This document shows positions 36,102 through 47,139 of a DNA stretch of 64,000 nt, piece after piece. The stretch spans positions 434,001 through 498,000 of the forward strand of contig JAQOTA010000022.1 in NCBI GenBank assembly GCA_029532415.1, in the 5' to 3' direction. Every line of letters starts with the position of its first letter. Positions within the stretch are counted from its first letter, which is position 1. Source of the DNA: Marasmius tenuissimus. Taxonomy: Eukaryota > Basidiomycota > Agaricomycetes > Agaricales > Marasmiaceae. A model generated the notes under the pieces. It searched no databases. It was not told the origin of the DNA and was given only the letters and a program-made list of their open reading frames with translations. The translations under genes and the position numbers were made by a program.

Positions 36102-36584
36102 TCCATTCCGTTCGAGGCTTTGAGGTTAGATAGGATGGGGACCATTACGATGCATCTTCGGTTGAAAGTTGTATAGATACTACTTTATACTCTCGGGATT
36201 GAATATCGAAGCTTCAATGTTGCGAGTCTGTCATGAACCTACCTGGTACGGTAAGCGCTGTTCTTATACTTACTACGCAAGTTTACGCAATTGGCGGTGA
36301 CTGGGTTCATGTTCGTAACAATACGTTCCTAGAAGGAAAATCAGTCTTGGATCTTCCTGAGGTCATCTAGATAAAAAGGATCGACAGCGGGCGGATTACG
36401 TCGCGGTCATTGATTGACGTGGGCTAAGGCAGTGTGCACAGCGCCCATGACTCAAACAAAACCCGTATCGTGTGTGCATGTGCCAGCGAGCAATCATCAT
36501 CATCCCTTCCATTCCCCACTCCGCCGAGCGAGCTCGAATCTCGTAGCCAGCTATTTCGGTAATACCTGCCCGCTTGGCGTGCTC
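36102..36584. other. Intergenic between F-box and NACHT genes
   Basis: About 480 bp with no gene. It presumably contains the F-box terminator and the NACHT promoter. No clear TATA box. Confidence 0.4.
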
Positions 36585-39500
36585 ATGGAAAGGAGTGCGG
36601 TCATTCACAACCAAAATATCGGCTCAGGCGTGCAAATCAACAACAGCGGTGCGGGGACCCAGAGTATCAACTTCATAAACAGCTACAATACAGCGACCAC
36701 TAACCGTGAGTAGTCGGCTTGACGTTTTTCTCCTTGAAGGGAATCTTAAACATGTCGATACAGCACTCAAAACCCTCTGGGACTCAGTTGCCGGCGTTGG
36801 AGCTTCACACACCGCGGAGCAACAATATGAACGCGGGGAGTGTCTAGAGGGAACCCGTGAAGAAGTTTTGAGGGTCATTTTTGAATGGATAGCCCTCAAA
36901 AATCTCACCCTTCCTATATGTTGGCTCTCGGGCCCTACAGGTGTCGGAAAGTCTGCTATCGCGATGACTGTCGCCAAGTCTTGCGAAGGACAAGGGCTCA
37001 CCGCCTCTTTTTTCTGCTTCCGATCCGACCCAAAACGAAACAACCCCTCTGCTCTCGTGTTGACAGTCGCCCACGGTCTCGTGGTAAATATGCCGTTCGC
37101 CAAGACCTCGATCAACCAGCGAGTTTCCGACGATCCGTCGATCCTGGAAGCTAGACTGGAGGACCAATTCCGAGAACTTGTCTTGAAGCCTTCTCTGCGA
37201 GGGAAGTGGTGGAGACGTGCACTAGCCAAGCTTTCGCCCGGGTTCAAGGACCCAGATCTCGTCATTATAGATGGCTTGGATGAATGTGGTGACGAATTAA
37301 CTCAACAACGCATCCTCTCAGCCATTCTTTCCTCATACCAACAATCCCCTTGCTCCCCATTGCGTTTCCTGATCTGCAGCCGTCCAGAGGCATGGATTCG
37401 CGAGGCGTTCAAAGCGGTGGATCTCAGTCGAATTACCGAGCGTGTTGTGCTGGATGATAAGTTCCTGCCGGACAAGGATATAAAGCGGTATTACCTCCAT
37501 GAATTCCAACTCATTCGCACAGACCCCAAATATGCCCGTGTCCATTTTCCGGACCCTTGGCCCTCTCCAGAGGATCTCGAGTGTCTGGTGGAGAAGTCTT
37601 CTGGTCAGTTCGTCTATGCGGCGACTACGGTGAGATTCATCAAGCTCGCCTACCCTATCCGTCAGCTTCGTATCGTACTCGACTACACTCCTGAAAATTC
37701 ATCATCCGAGGCATCCTTCTCTACAATCGATGGCCTCTATCATGTCATTATTTCCCTTTCCCCTGACCATTCGCAACTACTCTCCATCCTCGCTTCTATC
37801 CTCATTCTTCCTCCTCATCTCACGCCCTCACCCGAGATCATTGAATTGCTCCTTGGACTAGCCGCGGGAGAAGTAGACCTCGCCTTACGGTTCATGCACT
37901 CAGTTCTCAATATCGGAGCCGGCAATGAGGCCATCACCGCGTACCACACCTCGTTTACTGATTTTCTATGCGATCCATCACGTTCGGGACGGTTTCACGT
38001 TGACCGAGTTTATTTTCATAATGTTCTTGCTTGCCAATGGCTTCGAACGCTCGTTCATCAGGTCAAGGCGAACCCGAATCTCGTTTTGGGACCAAGTTTG
38101 ATCCGCCGAACCTCGAATGTCTGTCATATGCTCGAGACATGGGATAGCTTTTGCTTCACGGACAGACAACCAGCGGAAGAGTTGTTGATCGAAGGAGATA
38201 ACCTCCTTCGGACCATCCTATCTACCTTCCCGGACCGTGAGGAGCTCTTCACCACCTTGGCTTCAATTATTCTGCTTCCCATCCGCACACCGGACTTGAG
38301 TCAGCCTCGATTCATTCACGACCTCATTTTGGGTCCTGATACCCAATCAATACGATCTCGTGTGATAGAATCACTGGAAGCATGTCAATTGATTCGACCT
38401 GCGCCTCGGTTAGAGCTGGCACCCTTCTTCGTTAGATTTCTCTCGGATCCATTACAGGAATACCACCTCAACTTGCAAAGGTATCGTGACCCCCTTGCGC
38501 GGCAGTGGGTTCAGACGCTTGTACAAATCAATCAACCTCCAGTGAAGTGAGTATTACTTTGTTTTCCTTTGAACCATACCTAAATCCTTGTGTTTTTCTC
38601 TAGCCCTGATTTGGGGGCGCGTGTGTTATGGCATGGATGGGCTGACTTTTGCTGTCGTATAGAACGGCCTAGTGATGGGCTGTTGTCTGATCTTGAAAAT
38701 TTGGATCTAATGACGGTCGCCATTTCTATGGCCCTTGTGCGTTCTAACCATGAGCAATCCCCGCCCATAGCCACCTCGCCCCTGGAGGTGCTCATACCCT
38801 GGCTAACTCGAGTGGTATTTCAATTTCTTCAGAAAACTTGGTTTACACTGAGGCATTATCAAGGACAATCCTTTTGCGGCAAAGCTCCTTGATCGTTTCC
38901 GGGAGGCCCTCGAATGGCATAGAGCCAAGTCCGAAGAAATGTAAGCACCCGAAGTTTCGTCATGCAAGCCGGCCTTGATTTGTGCCAAATAGTCCTGCAG
39001 AATGTCAACCAGCGAAATCACCTTACTATGAACTTGACTGCATCTACCACATAATACTCCGAAATGCCAATCCGGACCATGACAAGGTTCGCCTCATTCT
39101 CGCAGCCGTTGTCGTACTTCCGGGTTATCTGGAGCCGAGCCCAGCACACATCGAACTACTCTTTGGTTTGCCCTCTGAGGAGACATATCTAACGTTACGA
39201 GCCATGCGCTCGGTTCTGACCGTTCGAGGTTCAGGTGATGCGATCTGCCTCTTTCATGCCACTGTCAGGGAATTTTTGGTTGATAATACGAGGTCCCGTG
39301 ATTTCCATGTCGACATAAACACCCAGAAACATGCCATTGCGCGACAATGGCTTCAGCAACTCACATCTAGTAACGTGCGGACCTATAGGTACGGATTGTA
39401 TGTCCCCCCTACGGTCCTTCTCTCACAACGATCCGTAGCTTCAATCAACTTTACAGCAAGAAAACAAAACATTTCTTTACGGAATGGATTCAGCTCTGCT

Positions 39501-40646
39501 CCTCTATTCCCATTCCGACCCGGGGGTTATTGGATGATCTACAGAATGTCGATCTTGCTTCTACGTTTCTGCTGGTTCGGAGGTTCCCCTGGGAAGGCAC
39601 CTTTCGGACATCAGTGATGTGGGTGAAGCAATATGTGAGACTGACCGGCCACTTTTCTTTAGAGTGCTTGACTCGAGCTTATTCTTATTCTCGCTAGGAC
39701 AAGCATGAAATTGGAGACCATACGAGGGCAGGTGAAAATTCATATCACAAGAATCGCGGATATCTTCATCGCCTGCCAGCCCTGCGACGAACATTCTATG
39801 GCAATGGCGAAGATGAAGTTGAGGTTCGTGGTCGAAACGATTCAGTCGCTCTTGTGGCGGGCCTTGTGCACAAGCTCGAAAACCGTCCGAGATGTTTTCA
39901 TCTCGAATGGTCCCCAGGCGTGTCACCACCAGACGACGACGTGTATTGGGTTGTCAACTTCACGACAGAATGCTCACGTCCAACTAGACTGAACGGGTCT
40001 CCATCAAATATGCCACGCCTCACCGACTGCCGTTGTGATCTCTCCGGAGGGAAAGAGTCGGGCGACCCAGGGCACCTTGCCTACCAGGAAGCTTGTATGC
40101 GACTGGCGAAGGCTTTCGTTTCCCTTTTCGAAGAGCTTTCCAAGAGTGGTGTGAAAGGCGAGGTTGAATTGAGATGTACCTTCTTGAATATGGTGCAGTC
40201 GTCACTCCTGAGTCACTGTCATCTTGATACAGGGCTGCTCTCCCTCTGCCGGACCTTCTTTGGACTCGCAAACGGCTGTTTATCTATGCAGGTTCATACT
40301 TCGGAAGGAGAGAAGGGAAGGGCAAATATGTTCAGGTGGATTGAGGTGAGCATCATACTCTAGCTCATTGTTGGGCTGTACCACAATCGATTATTCTCCC
40401 GCACAGACCTTCCAGAACGAGTTCAATGAGGAAGGGGAAACTTTGAAAGCACAGGTCCTCAATTTACCCTGGGAACAGTGGTCACGTAACCTATACGCAG
40501 AAAACCTATACACAGGGGAGGTTTTTACGCCACGCGAGGAAACTCGCAGCCTAGAAAACTACGCGTTGGATACCAGGGAACGGAGTCGTAACCCGGGTCT
40601 TCGTTCACGGATCTCGCTCCTCGAGGATGAAGGCAGTGGTTTGTAG
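36585..40646 (+). CDS. NACHT NTPase (fungal NLR-like) with three tandem post-NACHT modules
   Basis: Eight exons (36585-36705, 36764-38546, 38604-38814, 38864-38940, 38993-39388, 39439-39634, 39698-40345, 40407-40646) give 1223 residues with consistent phases. The short Asn/Gly-rich N-terminus (GSGVQINNSGAGTQSINF) resembles the start of many basidiomycete NACHT proteins. The NACHT domain has Walker A SGPTGVGKSAI, Walker B LVIIDGLDECGD and the sensor-like FLICSRPEAW. Then about 110-residue modules occur three times, each ending in a [C/R]QW[L/V][R/Q] motif. The C-terminal ~290 residues are not recognised. There are no WD40, ankyrin or TPR repeats. NLR-like proteins in fungi act in non-self recognition and regulated cell death; that role here is inferred. 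Confidence 0.85.
37728..39366 (+). repeat. Three diverged copies of a ~110-residue module in the NACHT gene
   Basis: Copy 1 (about 37728-38058) runs from LYHVIISLSPDHSQLLSIL to ACQWLRTL. Copy 2 (about 38190-38525) runs from LLRTILSTFPDREELFTTL to ARQWVQTL. Copy 3 (about 39029-39366, split from copy 2 by three introns) runs from CIYHIILRNANPDHDKVRL to ARQWLQQL. Shared positions include the Pro-rich turn after ILxLP, the LLxG/LLFGL helix, the F[LV]xDP/N motif and the final RQW. Copies 1 and 3 are closest. Confidence 0.7.
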
Positions 40647-41755
40647 TCGAGAAAGTAGAACCGTGACGCTTTGCGTCCGGGTGTCCTTCGTTTCTTCGCA
40701 GATGCTAAGTCCTGATTCCCCATGTGCTTGGCACTCTTGTCCCATCGCAACCCCCCGTATCACCTCCCCTCTGTTTCTGCACCTTCTCACACGATTATTT
40801 TATGCTGAGCTTTTTCGTGTAGCTGATGTGAAATTCAAATTCCTCTTTCCGATTGTTTTGAACTATACGACTGAACGCCAGCAATCTGCTCGGAATTTCG
40901 GGCGTTTTGTGTCACATTCGTATCTACTCCGCGAAAGCAAACCTCCTTCGCGTTAAAATCCTGATGCGGGAAATGTTAATTTGCCCCAATCATCCACCGC
41001 CAATCCCTTTCTTCGAAGGGCGTTAATTTCGGCCTTGTTGGCACGTTCCCATGTCGGTTATGTCTGGTAGTTGACGGCTGGAGCGCCGAGTCATGGAATG
41101 ATCCACGGCAGTTAAATAGATTTGCCTGTCGTAAACTGGGTCATCTTCTTCGAACTGGCCTGTGTTGCTATGAGATAGGAATAGGGTTAGTCTATGTTAT
41201 TCAACAAACTAACCTTCAGGACAGTTGAATGGTGGCGCGCGCTTGGAGTTATGTGGATAGCGCGCAAGATATGGGCGAAGGCCCGAAGGGTCTTGGGGCC
41301 CCGCGAGACTTCGACGCAATGGGGGAACTTGGTCGACTGAGATGGGCGGGAGGGAACACTCTCGTCCTGGAATTGATCAGTCGGCCCCTTAATGCGTCGG
41401 AGGCTTCCCGCAAGGGCAGAAAACGAAAGGATGAACGGGTAAACTTCGGGGTTCGAGCCCAAGGAGGGATGACGTCGCTGAGGTTGCATTCTTCTGATCT
41501 GCAACTCGTTCGACGTCATCGTGTTTACCCGTCTGTGGGTGAGGTGGGTGGGTGAAAAGAGAAACGAGCGGGCCAGCGCGAGTTTACCAGCTTGAGGAAA
41601 CGACCATGGTGGTGGTGCAGGAAAAGATTTCGGCACCGCACCACGTGTCCGTTCGAAGACCTCAAGCTGCCGCACCCTCGTGCCTCGCGTGTAGCAGCTC
41701 AACAAACTTAGTACTCGCGAATGACGAGGAACAGCGGCAAAAACGATGGACTTAC
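40647..41755. other. Intergenic, no supported gene
   Basis: A 172-codon minus-strand frame at 41187-41705 has no recognised motif. It partly covers the place where a family A exon 2 would follow the relic at 41756, but no resemblance is seen. No RNA gene supported. Confidence 0.4.
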
Positions 41756-41800
41756 CGGTCCTTCGAGCGTGCAGGCATTTGCGCCACCAGTGAGAACCTT
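41756..41800 (-). pseudogene. Possible relic of family A exon 1 end
   Basis: Just downstream of K1 on the same strand, the codons for GGANACTLEGP followed by GTAAGTCC align with the GDADRCTFEKQ plus donor region of intact A genes. No exon 2 match follows. The location mirrors the relic beside K2, which is the main reason to believe it. Confidence 0.4.
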
Positions 41801-41815
41801 GACTGCGAACATGGG

Positions 41816-42952
41816 TTATCTCGACCGTTCTTCATCTTTCATCTTTTGGCTTCTCTTGCTTTTCTTCTTGGGCTTCTTGCAACATCTATCTATGAATCCA
41901 GGGAGGGACTCGCATAGCCGCATTCGACCCAGCCACTTTTGGATATCCTCGTCCTCATTGAGATGCTCGAGTAGTCGTGAGTCGTGTCTGCGACACTTAA
42001 AGAAAATGTCCGTGGTCTGCATCAGGTCGAGACATCTGAGAAGTTTGGGTGATCTAACGTCTTGGATATCCAGCAAATGTCCCCAGTCGATGATCACGAG
42101 AGCTCTGAGGGTGGAGTCGTAGAGGATATTTTTCCCGCCGATCATGTCTCCGTGAATAATGAGACGTTTGTGTGCAACCTTGAGGGTCCGTATAACCGGT
42201 TTAAACTGCACGAGGGGGTTTAGAAAGAGAATATCGGGCGCTTGTACACTGAACGCTACTCACCAGCGATTTCCAGTTATCAAAGTCTGCAAACTCGCCG
42301 GCGTAGTCCTTGTCGTTTATGTCGTTTACCATTTGCGGTAATGAGGTACCGGGAGTGATGTATTCAAGAGCGAGGGCAAAGCCTTCTTCTCCCCGCGGCA
42401 TTTCGACCTGGCGGACGAACAAAAGATAATCCCAGTCAGTAAGTGATCTCCATGCATAGCGTGAATGAAGAAAGCGACCATGCATACCCTATGTAGACCA
42501 AAGACATACGGAACGGTACTGCCCTGAAAGTCTGAAAGCTTCTCGAGCACCGCGACCTCCACTCTGGCCTTGTCCTCGGGGTAGAAGTCCGCTTCACTAT
42601 TGATGCTGAGAAGACTCGGGTTCGGTGCTTGCGACGGAACGAAAAACTTGAGGACAAAGGGCACTATCGAGCTCTCCACTCTGGCCAACCACACTTGGGA
42701 ATTCCAATATTGAGTGCCTGTTTGTATCCCTTTCGTCAACTCGATCTTGGTTTTGATGCCAAACGGAAGATCCGGAACTGGACGTAGAGTAGAGGTTGTT
42801 TGTGTAGGAAGAGGAGGACGAGAGAGAACCAGGCAAAACCCCTTGAATCTCTTCTTGAGTGGTGTCTTGTAGGAAAGGACCCTCAAGTCATCCATTTGAC
42901 GACAGTATTCCTCGAGAGCTTCCTCGCTGTTGGTGTCGAAGGGCCAAGGCAT
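41816..42952 (-). CDS. Protein-kinase/aminoglycoside-phosphotransferase-like protein, family K copy 1
   Basis: Three exons (42952-42488, 42407-42264, 42205-41816) give 332 residues. Kinase-like features: a Lys in the strand VPFVLKFFVPSQ, a conserved DFQGSTVPYVFGLHR segment, then EEGFALALEYI as a hinge-like part, KRLIIHGDMIGGKNILYD (HxD...N catalytic loop) and VIIDWGHLLD (metal-binding D[F/W]G). A Lys-rich tail ends CCKKPKKKSKRSQ. The N-lobe is short and lacks a clear glycine-rich loop, as in many fungal APH/choline-kinase-like families expanded in basidiomycetes. The intact copy suggests activity on a small molecule or protein; substrate unknown. It is the member closest to A3, forming the right-hand K-A-B block. 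Confidence 0.7.
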
Positions 42953-43631
42953 GTTGCTGAGCTCGGTTGTAATTGCGTAGTTTAGAATCGACTTTGTGTC
43001 GATAGGGGTCAATGTAGACTGGAGTCAAGCAACGAGTCACGCGTCACGAGTCATGACCGTTACGATCCGTTATGATTCTGGCCAGTTCTGTCCCTGGGCG
43101 TGATCGCGGCTTTCTCTCCTTTTCTCTCTCGCTCAGGCTGCAGCCATCGTGTCAAAGGTAAAGGGTAAAGAGAAGCCGGTGAAATGGGTGATAAGAATCT
43201 CTTTGAGTGGTCTGGGATCGGAAGGTTAGTAACTGTTGCATTTCTCAACGTCTTTTGGGCTTATCGCTCCAATATTGCTCGCAGGATTTGGACGTTCAGA
43301 TCCAAAGCACCTGGCAATACTCGATCATACTATACTTATTCGCTCGTAAATGCATGAAAAAGGAGCTCAACTACTCCAGTTCGTTGATGATGCTGGGTTG
43401 AACACAAACGGTTGAAACTTGACTGCAAAGCAGAGACGCGTTATTCAGGTCGAATATCAAACTCGAAGTTAGTTCGCTCAAATTCGCCAGTAAGCATAGG
43501 GCTACTATGATAAATTCGCAGGGATATGAATGGTACTACATCTTGACAATAAATAACTGAAATAATCAACAGGTCGAACTACAGCTCTTTCGAGATTAGA
43601 GCGGTCACCACTTCGGATCCATCGTTATCGT
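42953..43631. other. K1-A3 spacer
   Basis: Holds the K1 promoter side and the A3 3' flank. The A3 3' flank near 43520-43590 is similar to that of A2 on the opposite strand. No gene seen. Confidence 0.45.
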
Positions 43632-44317
43632 CTACAAGTTGTTCAAGTCCAACGTCTCTCCACAGTTGATTTCCTTCGCATCATACTCCTGGTCATCTGT
43701 AGGCTGCGAAGACACTAAATCATTCGCATACCAGATATAGTGGTAGTCGTTCTTTCCCGCCTCTCCAGTAGGATCACCGTAGTTGAGTCGGATCCTTCCC
43801 TTGCTCTCCTTGTGGTTGATGCCCACGACAGCGACGCGCTGTTTGCCAGCAGGGACGGTGACAGAGATCATCTGACGAGCAGTGGTGGATGTCGACTCGC
43901 TCCAACCACCCTCTCCACCGATCTTGATACCGAAGAGGTTGATCTCGGCCTTGTCGGTGTGTTCCCAGGTGTCAGTTCTGGTCACCTCACCGCCGACGTC
44001 GGTAGTGATGTCGGGTGCACCTGGGTTGTCGCAGTTGGCGACTGGGGTACCGAGCTGGAACCATCTGCGACGGTCTGGGAGGTCGCCCTGTTCGAGAATA
44101 GTTCTGTTAGCGGGGGTCAGAGGAAACGGTTGAATGGTCATACCTGTTTCTCGAAGGTGCAAGCGTCGGCATCGCCAGTTGGACGACCGGGGCAGTGGTC
44201 CAAACCAGCGGGGTCAGGTCGGTCGACGTTCTTTCGGGCTTGGAGGTGAACCTCGGAAGGAGCAGCAGAGACGGCGGCGACTGCAACAGCGAGGGCGACG
44301 AAAGAGGTGCAACGCAT
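43632..44317 (-). CDS. Small secreted protein, family A, copy 3
   Basis: Two exons (44317-44144, 44087-43632) give 209 residues, almost identical to A1. Signal peptide, RKNVDRPDPAGLDHCPG, the four cysteines and the RIRLNYGDPTGEAG block are intact. The intron donor is GTATGA, a normal GT. TTTTATA at 44397-44403 is the TATA box on this strand. Promoter and coding similarity make A3/B3 the closest relatives of A1/B1, although they lie in the inverted arm opposite A2/B2. Confidence 0.85.
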
Positions 44318-45243
44318 GATGGCTGGACTCGGAAGAGAGGAGCTTGGTGTTAAAAGACGAGGGGAATGTTGCTGAAATTGGTCAAAAGGTGGCCATTTTT
44401 TATACGTTCCGAGTTAATGCTGATTCCCTCTGAAACCAGAACGACGCTCACTGCGCCTGCCGTACTTACTTGTTCTCTGTCAGCTACCTCAGCCTGGAAT
44501 GTATTCTGGCATGACTTCATCCGAGCTCGAGAATCGAATGAGGTCACTGTAGTGCGGCTAACTTCACCCGCTCACCTGCTCCAAATTGTCGATGTGGACT
44601 TGAAACTCAAGACTGAAGGGCGGGTACTGTTCAATAGCTCAGGAGCTGTAGGCTTCGCAGGGTCCCACATCACAACTGGCGGTGCAGGAATATCGAATTG
44701 TGGTGCGTCTTTTCCAAGGGGATGCATTGCAAATCAATCAAGTGCTGATTATAATCCCATCGTCAGACTCCACAACTTCGTCGAGGTATCGCACAGTGCA
44801 CCACAACATATTGCAGCGCCGGGTACATTCCGCATCACGGCGGTGCTGTGGATACTGTATTGATCTCGTTCTGGCCGCCCTGGCCGCCGGGCGTCTATGT
44901 TCGGTTTCTAGTCAAAGGAATGCTGGATACGCTACCGCCGGGACTCCACTTTCGGGAAAGATGTACAATACTCATCAGTAACGCGCCACTTCACTTTCCA
45001 TGTTCGTGACTGCGGTGCTCTGGATGAATAACTATGAGGTCAGTCGTTCCAGTTGTGTTTCATGTATCGTCATGGACTGGACCGATTGTAGGTTTGTCGC
45101 TACATGTACTCAGTCAGGACTTCGACTGCATACCGTTGCTCGGAAGCTGGAAATTCTATAAAAGCAGGGACCGGCTCGACCGCTTTCCTCATCAAGTTCC
45201 TCTCATACAACCTCTCTAAACAACCTTTCTCTCCTCATTCACG
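44318..45243. promoter_or_regulatory. Bidirectional promoter of pair A3/B3
   Basis: 926 bp between divergent starts, with TATA boxes at 44397-44403 (A3) and 45157-45164 (B3). Both ends match the A1/B1 spacer. A central stretch (about 44645-44850) matches the A2/B2 spacer and is absent from A1/B1, so this spacer is the most complete of the three. Confidence 0.75.
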
Positions 45244-45928
45244 ATGCATTTCTCCGCCCTCGTCACCCTCGCTATTGCCGCCCTCAGTGCCTCCGCAGCG
45301 ACCGTCGAGAAGCGCAAGAACGTCGACCGTCCCGATCCTGCTGGCCTCCAACACTGCCCTGGCCGTGACCCCGGAGACGCCGACAAATGCACTTTCGAGT
45401 CTCAACAAACTGGTCCCGACTCTATCATCACCCAAATCGTCGGTGACCCCGTCGACAACTGCAAGGGCGGAACAACAGACCTCAAGACCACCATTGGTGG
45501 TGACCGTACTGTCTCGCAGACGTGGAAGTACGGCGTGAGCGTTGGGTTTTCTGCGGATGGAGGCGAAGAGTTGCCTGTTGGGGTGTCGTTTGAGAGTTCG
45601 GATACGTGGAGCAACACCGAGGCGAAGACCTTCAGGCAGAACGTTGAGGTCACTATTCAGCCTGGGAAGAAGGTGAGACTCTTTGTTTTGTTTCATACAC
45701 GTTGATTGAGTCTGACGCGTCTTTTCGTCGATATAGGCCGCATTAGTTGCAAAGATCACTGCGAAAACGTTTGTTGGACGTGTTCGTCTCAACTACGGCG
45801 ACCCGACGGGAGAGGCTGGCAAAGACGACTACCACTATGTGTGGTACAACAACGGAGTCGGTAGTGTCCAGCCCACTGACCAGGTCGTTTTCGACCAGAA
45901 GATTGTCGGCTGCGACGAGGACATCTAG
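45244..45928 (+). CDS. Small secreted protein, family B, copy 3
   Basis: Two exons (45244-45672, 45737-45928), 206 residues. The signal peptide FSALVTLAIAALSASAA, the VEKR Kex2-type site, KNVDRPDPAGLQHCPGRDPG and the C-terminal RVRLNYGDPTGEAGKDDYH block are intact. It differs from B1 mainly by conservative substitutions. TATAAAAG at 45157-45164 lies 87 bp upstream. It is the outer end of the right K-A-B block, and the long-TIR element begins 0.8 kb further on. Confidence 0.85.
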
Positions 45929-46754
45929 ACACGAAACGAGTATACCACGGAGAATCATTAAGTTATCTATTTTGCTATTTATTAAACTACGTATTCAGTA
46001 CTGTTCAAAACCTGTAATAAATGCATGAAATTCGAAATGTACTCTATCCTCTTCGTGTGCCCTGAGTCTAACAAGTAGAATCAGTTTCACCTTCCCACGG
46101 CTCCACAGTTTCCTTGTTTTCGCTTCCCCATCTAGTTTCCCGCCGGTTTTCCTTGTGAGACGATCTTTGAACTCACTGTCATCATTCTTTCGACCTTCTA
46201 CTCACAATACATTCGTGATTTCACGATGTTCATTCTAAATACCAAGTTATCCATATAATCGTGTCTGTAGCAAAAATCATTGATCGACTTACACCATCAG
46301 CACTATAGCACAGCTCATACAGGCATAATAACTTTACTCTCTTGACCTTCGGAACTGAGACCCAGGAGTAGGGAATTATCGGAGCCACCAGACGGGGACG
46401 CTTGATGTCGCGTCTCTCGTGTGCCACTACGCAGGCTTCGCGGGCCCAGCCGCTGCAACCCTTTACCCATATCTGCCACTCAGAATTTCCCTGGACGGCT
46501 CACAAGTACAGAACTGGAATTCGATATCGTATAGTCTAAAAAGCGTTTCAATGCGCCGGTCCTGATAGACGATGAATTGGCTTTCCTCGAGGCTTAGGTT
46601 TCGTTGTTAGATCTGGTGTCAGCAATCGGTTGATCGTCCTTAATATCCGGGTTACGGTAGAGATTCAGCCTAGTACACTGCCAATCTTGCATCTCAACAG
46701 GGTACCCGTACTTGAAGCCAATACGCGTAGTATGTATCAAGCTTAATTCCGACG
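45929..46754. other. Intergenic between B3 and the long-TIR element
   Basis: No gene supported. The B3 3' flank (AT-rich) runs to about 46030. The CTCTTC at 46755-46760 is the candidate left target duplication of the element. Confidence 0.45.
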
Positions 46755-46760
46755 CTCTTC

Positions 46761-47096
46761 TATGAGTGTCCAAATGGGAAAAAATTATTTTTTCCCCCCG
46801 GACCGATTTTCTGTTCCCCCCGTAGTAGACCTTGTGAATCATTACCGGGGGGGGGGGGGGGGGATATTTTTGCGCGGGGGGGATGACCCGGTTCCGCGGG
46901 GGATATCCGACATCTCCGCTTAGGCGCCTACCTGTTTCCCACACATCTCCCGCACCTTCAGGTGCATCCCACAGGTCAGGCTTAGTTTTCTAAGCTAAGC
47001 TAAGTATCAGGATATCCTTTAATACATATAAGGATTGTGACAGCCAAGTAGCTAACATTTCTGAGTGGCTTTGACTCTTCCACAGCAATATCATTA
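46761..47096. repeat. Left terminal inverted repeat
   Basis: From the terminus: a stem-forming stretch around TTATTTTTTCC, C-rich runs, a tract of about 18-20 G near 46845-46863 (shorter in the right copy), the segment GTAGTAGACCTTGTGAATCA, then a conserved 200 bp ending at AATATCATTA. It differs from the right copy by a few substitutions and tract-length changes. Confidence 0.9.
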
Positions 47097-47139
47097 CAGA
47101 TAAGGTGCTAAGTGCCTATCACCTAACTCCACATCATGT

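Larger units (their letters stand above)
28500..45928. repeat. Inverted segmental duplication B-A-K ... K-A-B
   Basis: Left arm 28500-32885: B2 (minus), A2 (plus), K2 pseudogene (plus), A relic (plus). Right arm 41756-45928: A relic (minus), K1 (minus), A3 (minus), B3 (plus). Gene order and orientation are exact mirror images, and the A-B spacer and A 3' flank are also similar. About 8.9 kb lies between the arms, holding the F-box and NACHT genes. Confidence 0.8.

Noticed and set aside
39361..39440. Apparent frameshift in a C run of the NACHT gene
   Set aside because: A 50 nt intron (39389-39438) joins the two frames exactly, so no frameshift is needed.
41440..41480. tRNA-like GGTTCGAGCCC near 41450
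   Set aside because: No A-box or pairing acceptor stem on either side.
41187..41705. 172-codon minus-strand frame
   Set aside because: No recognised motif or splice partners; probably chance in GC-rich DNA.
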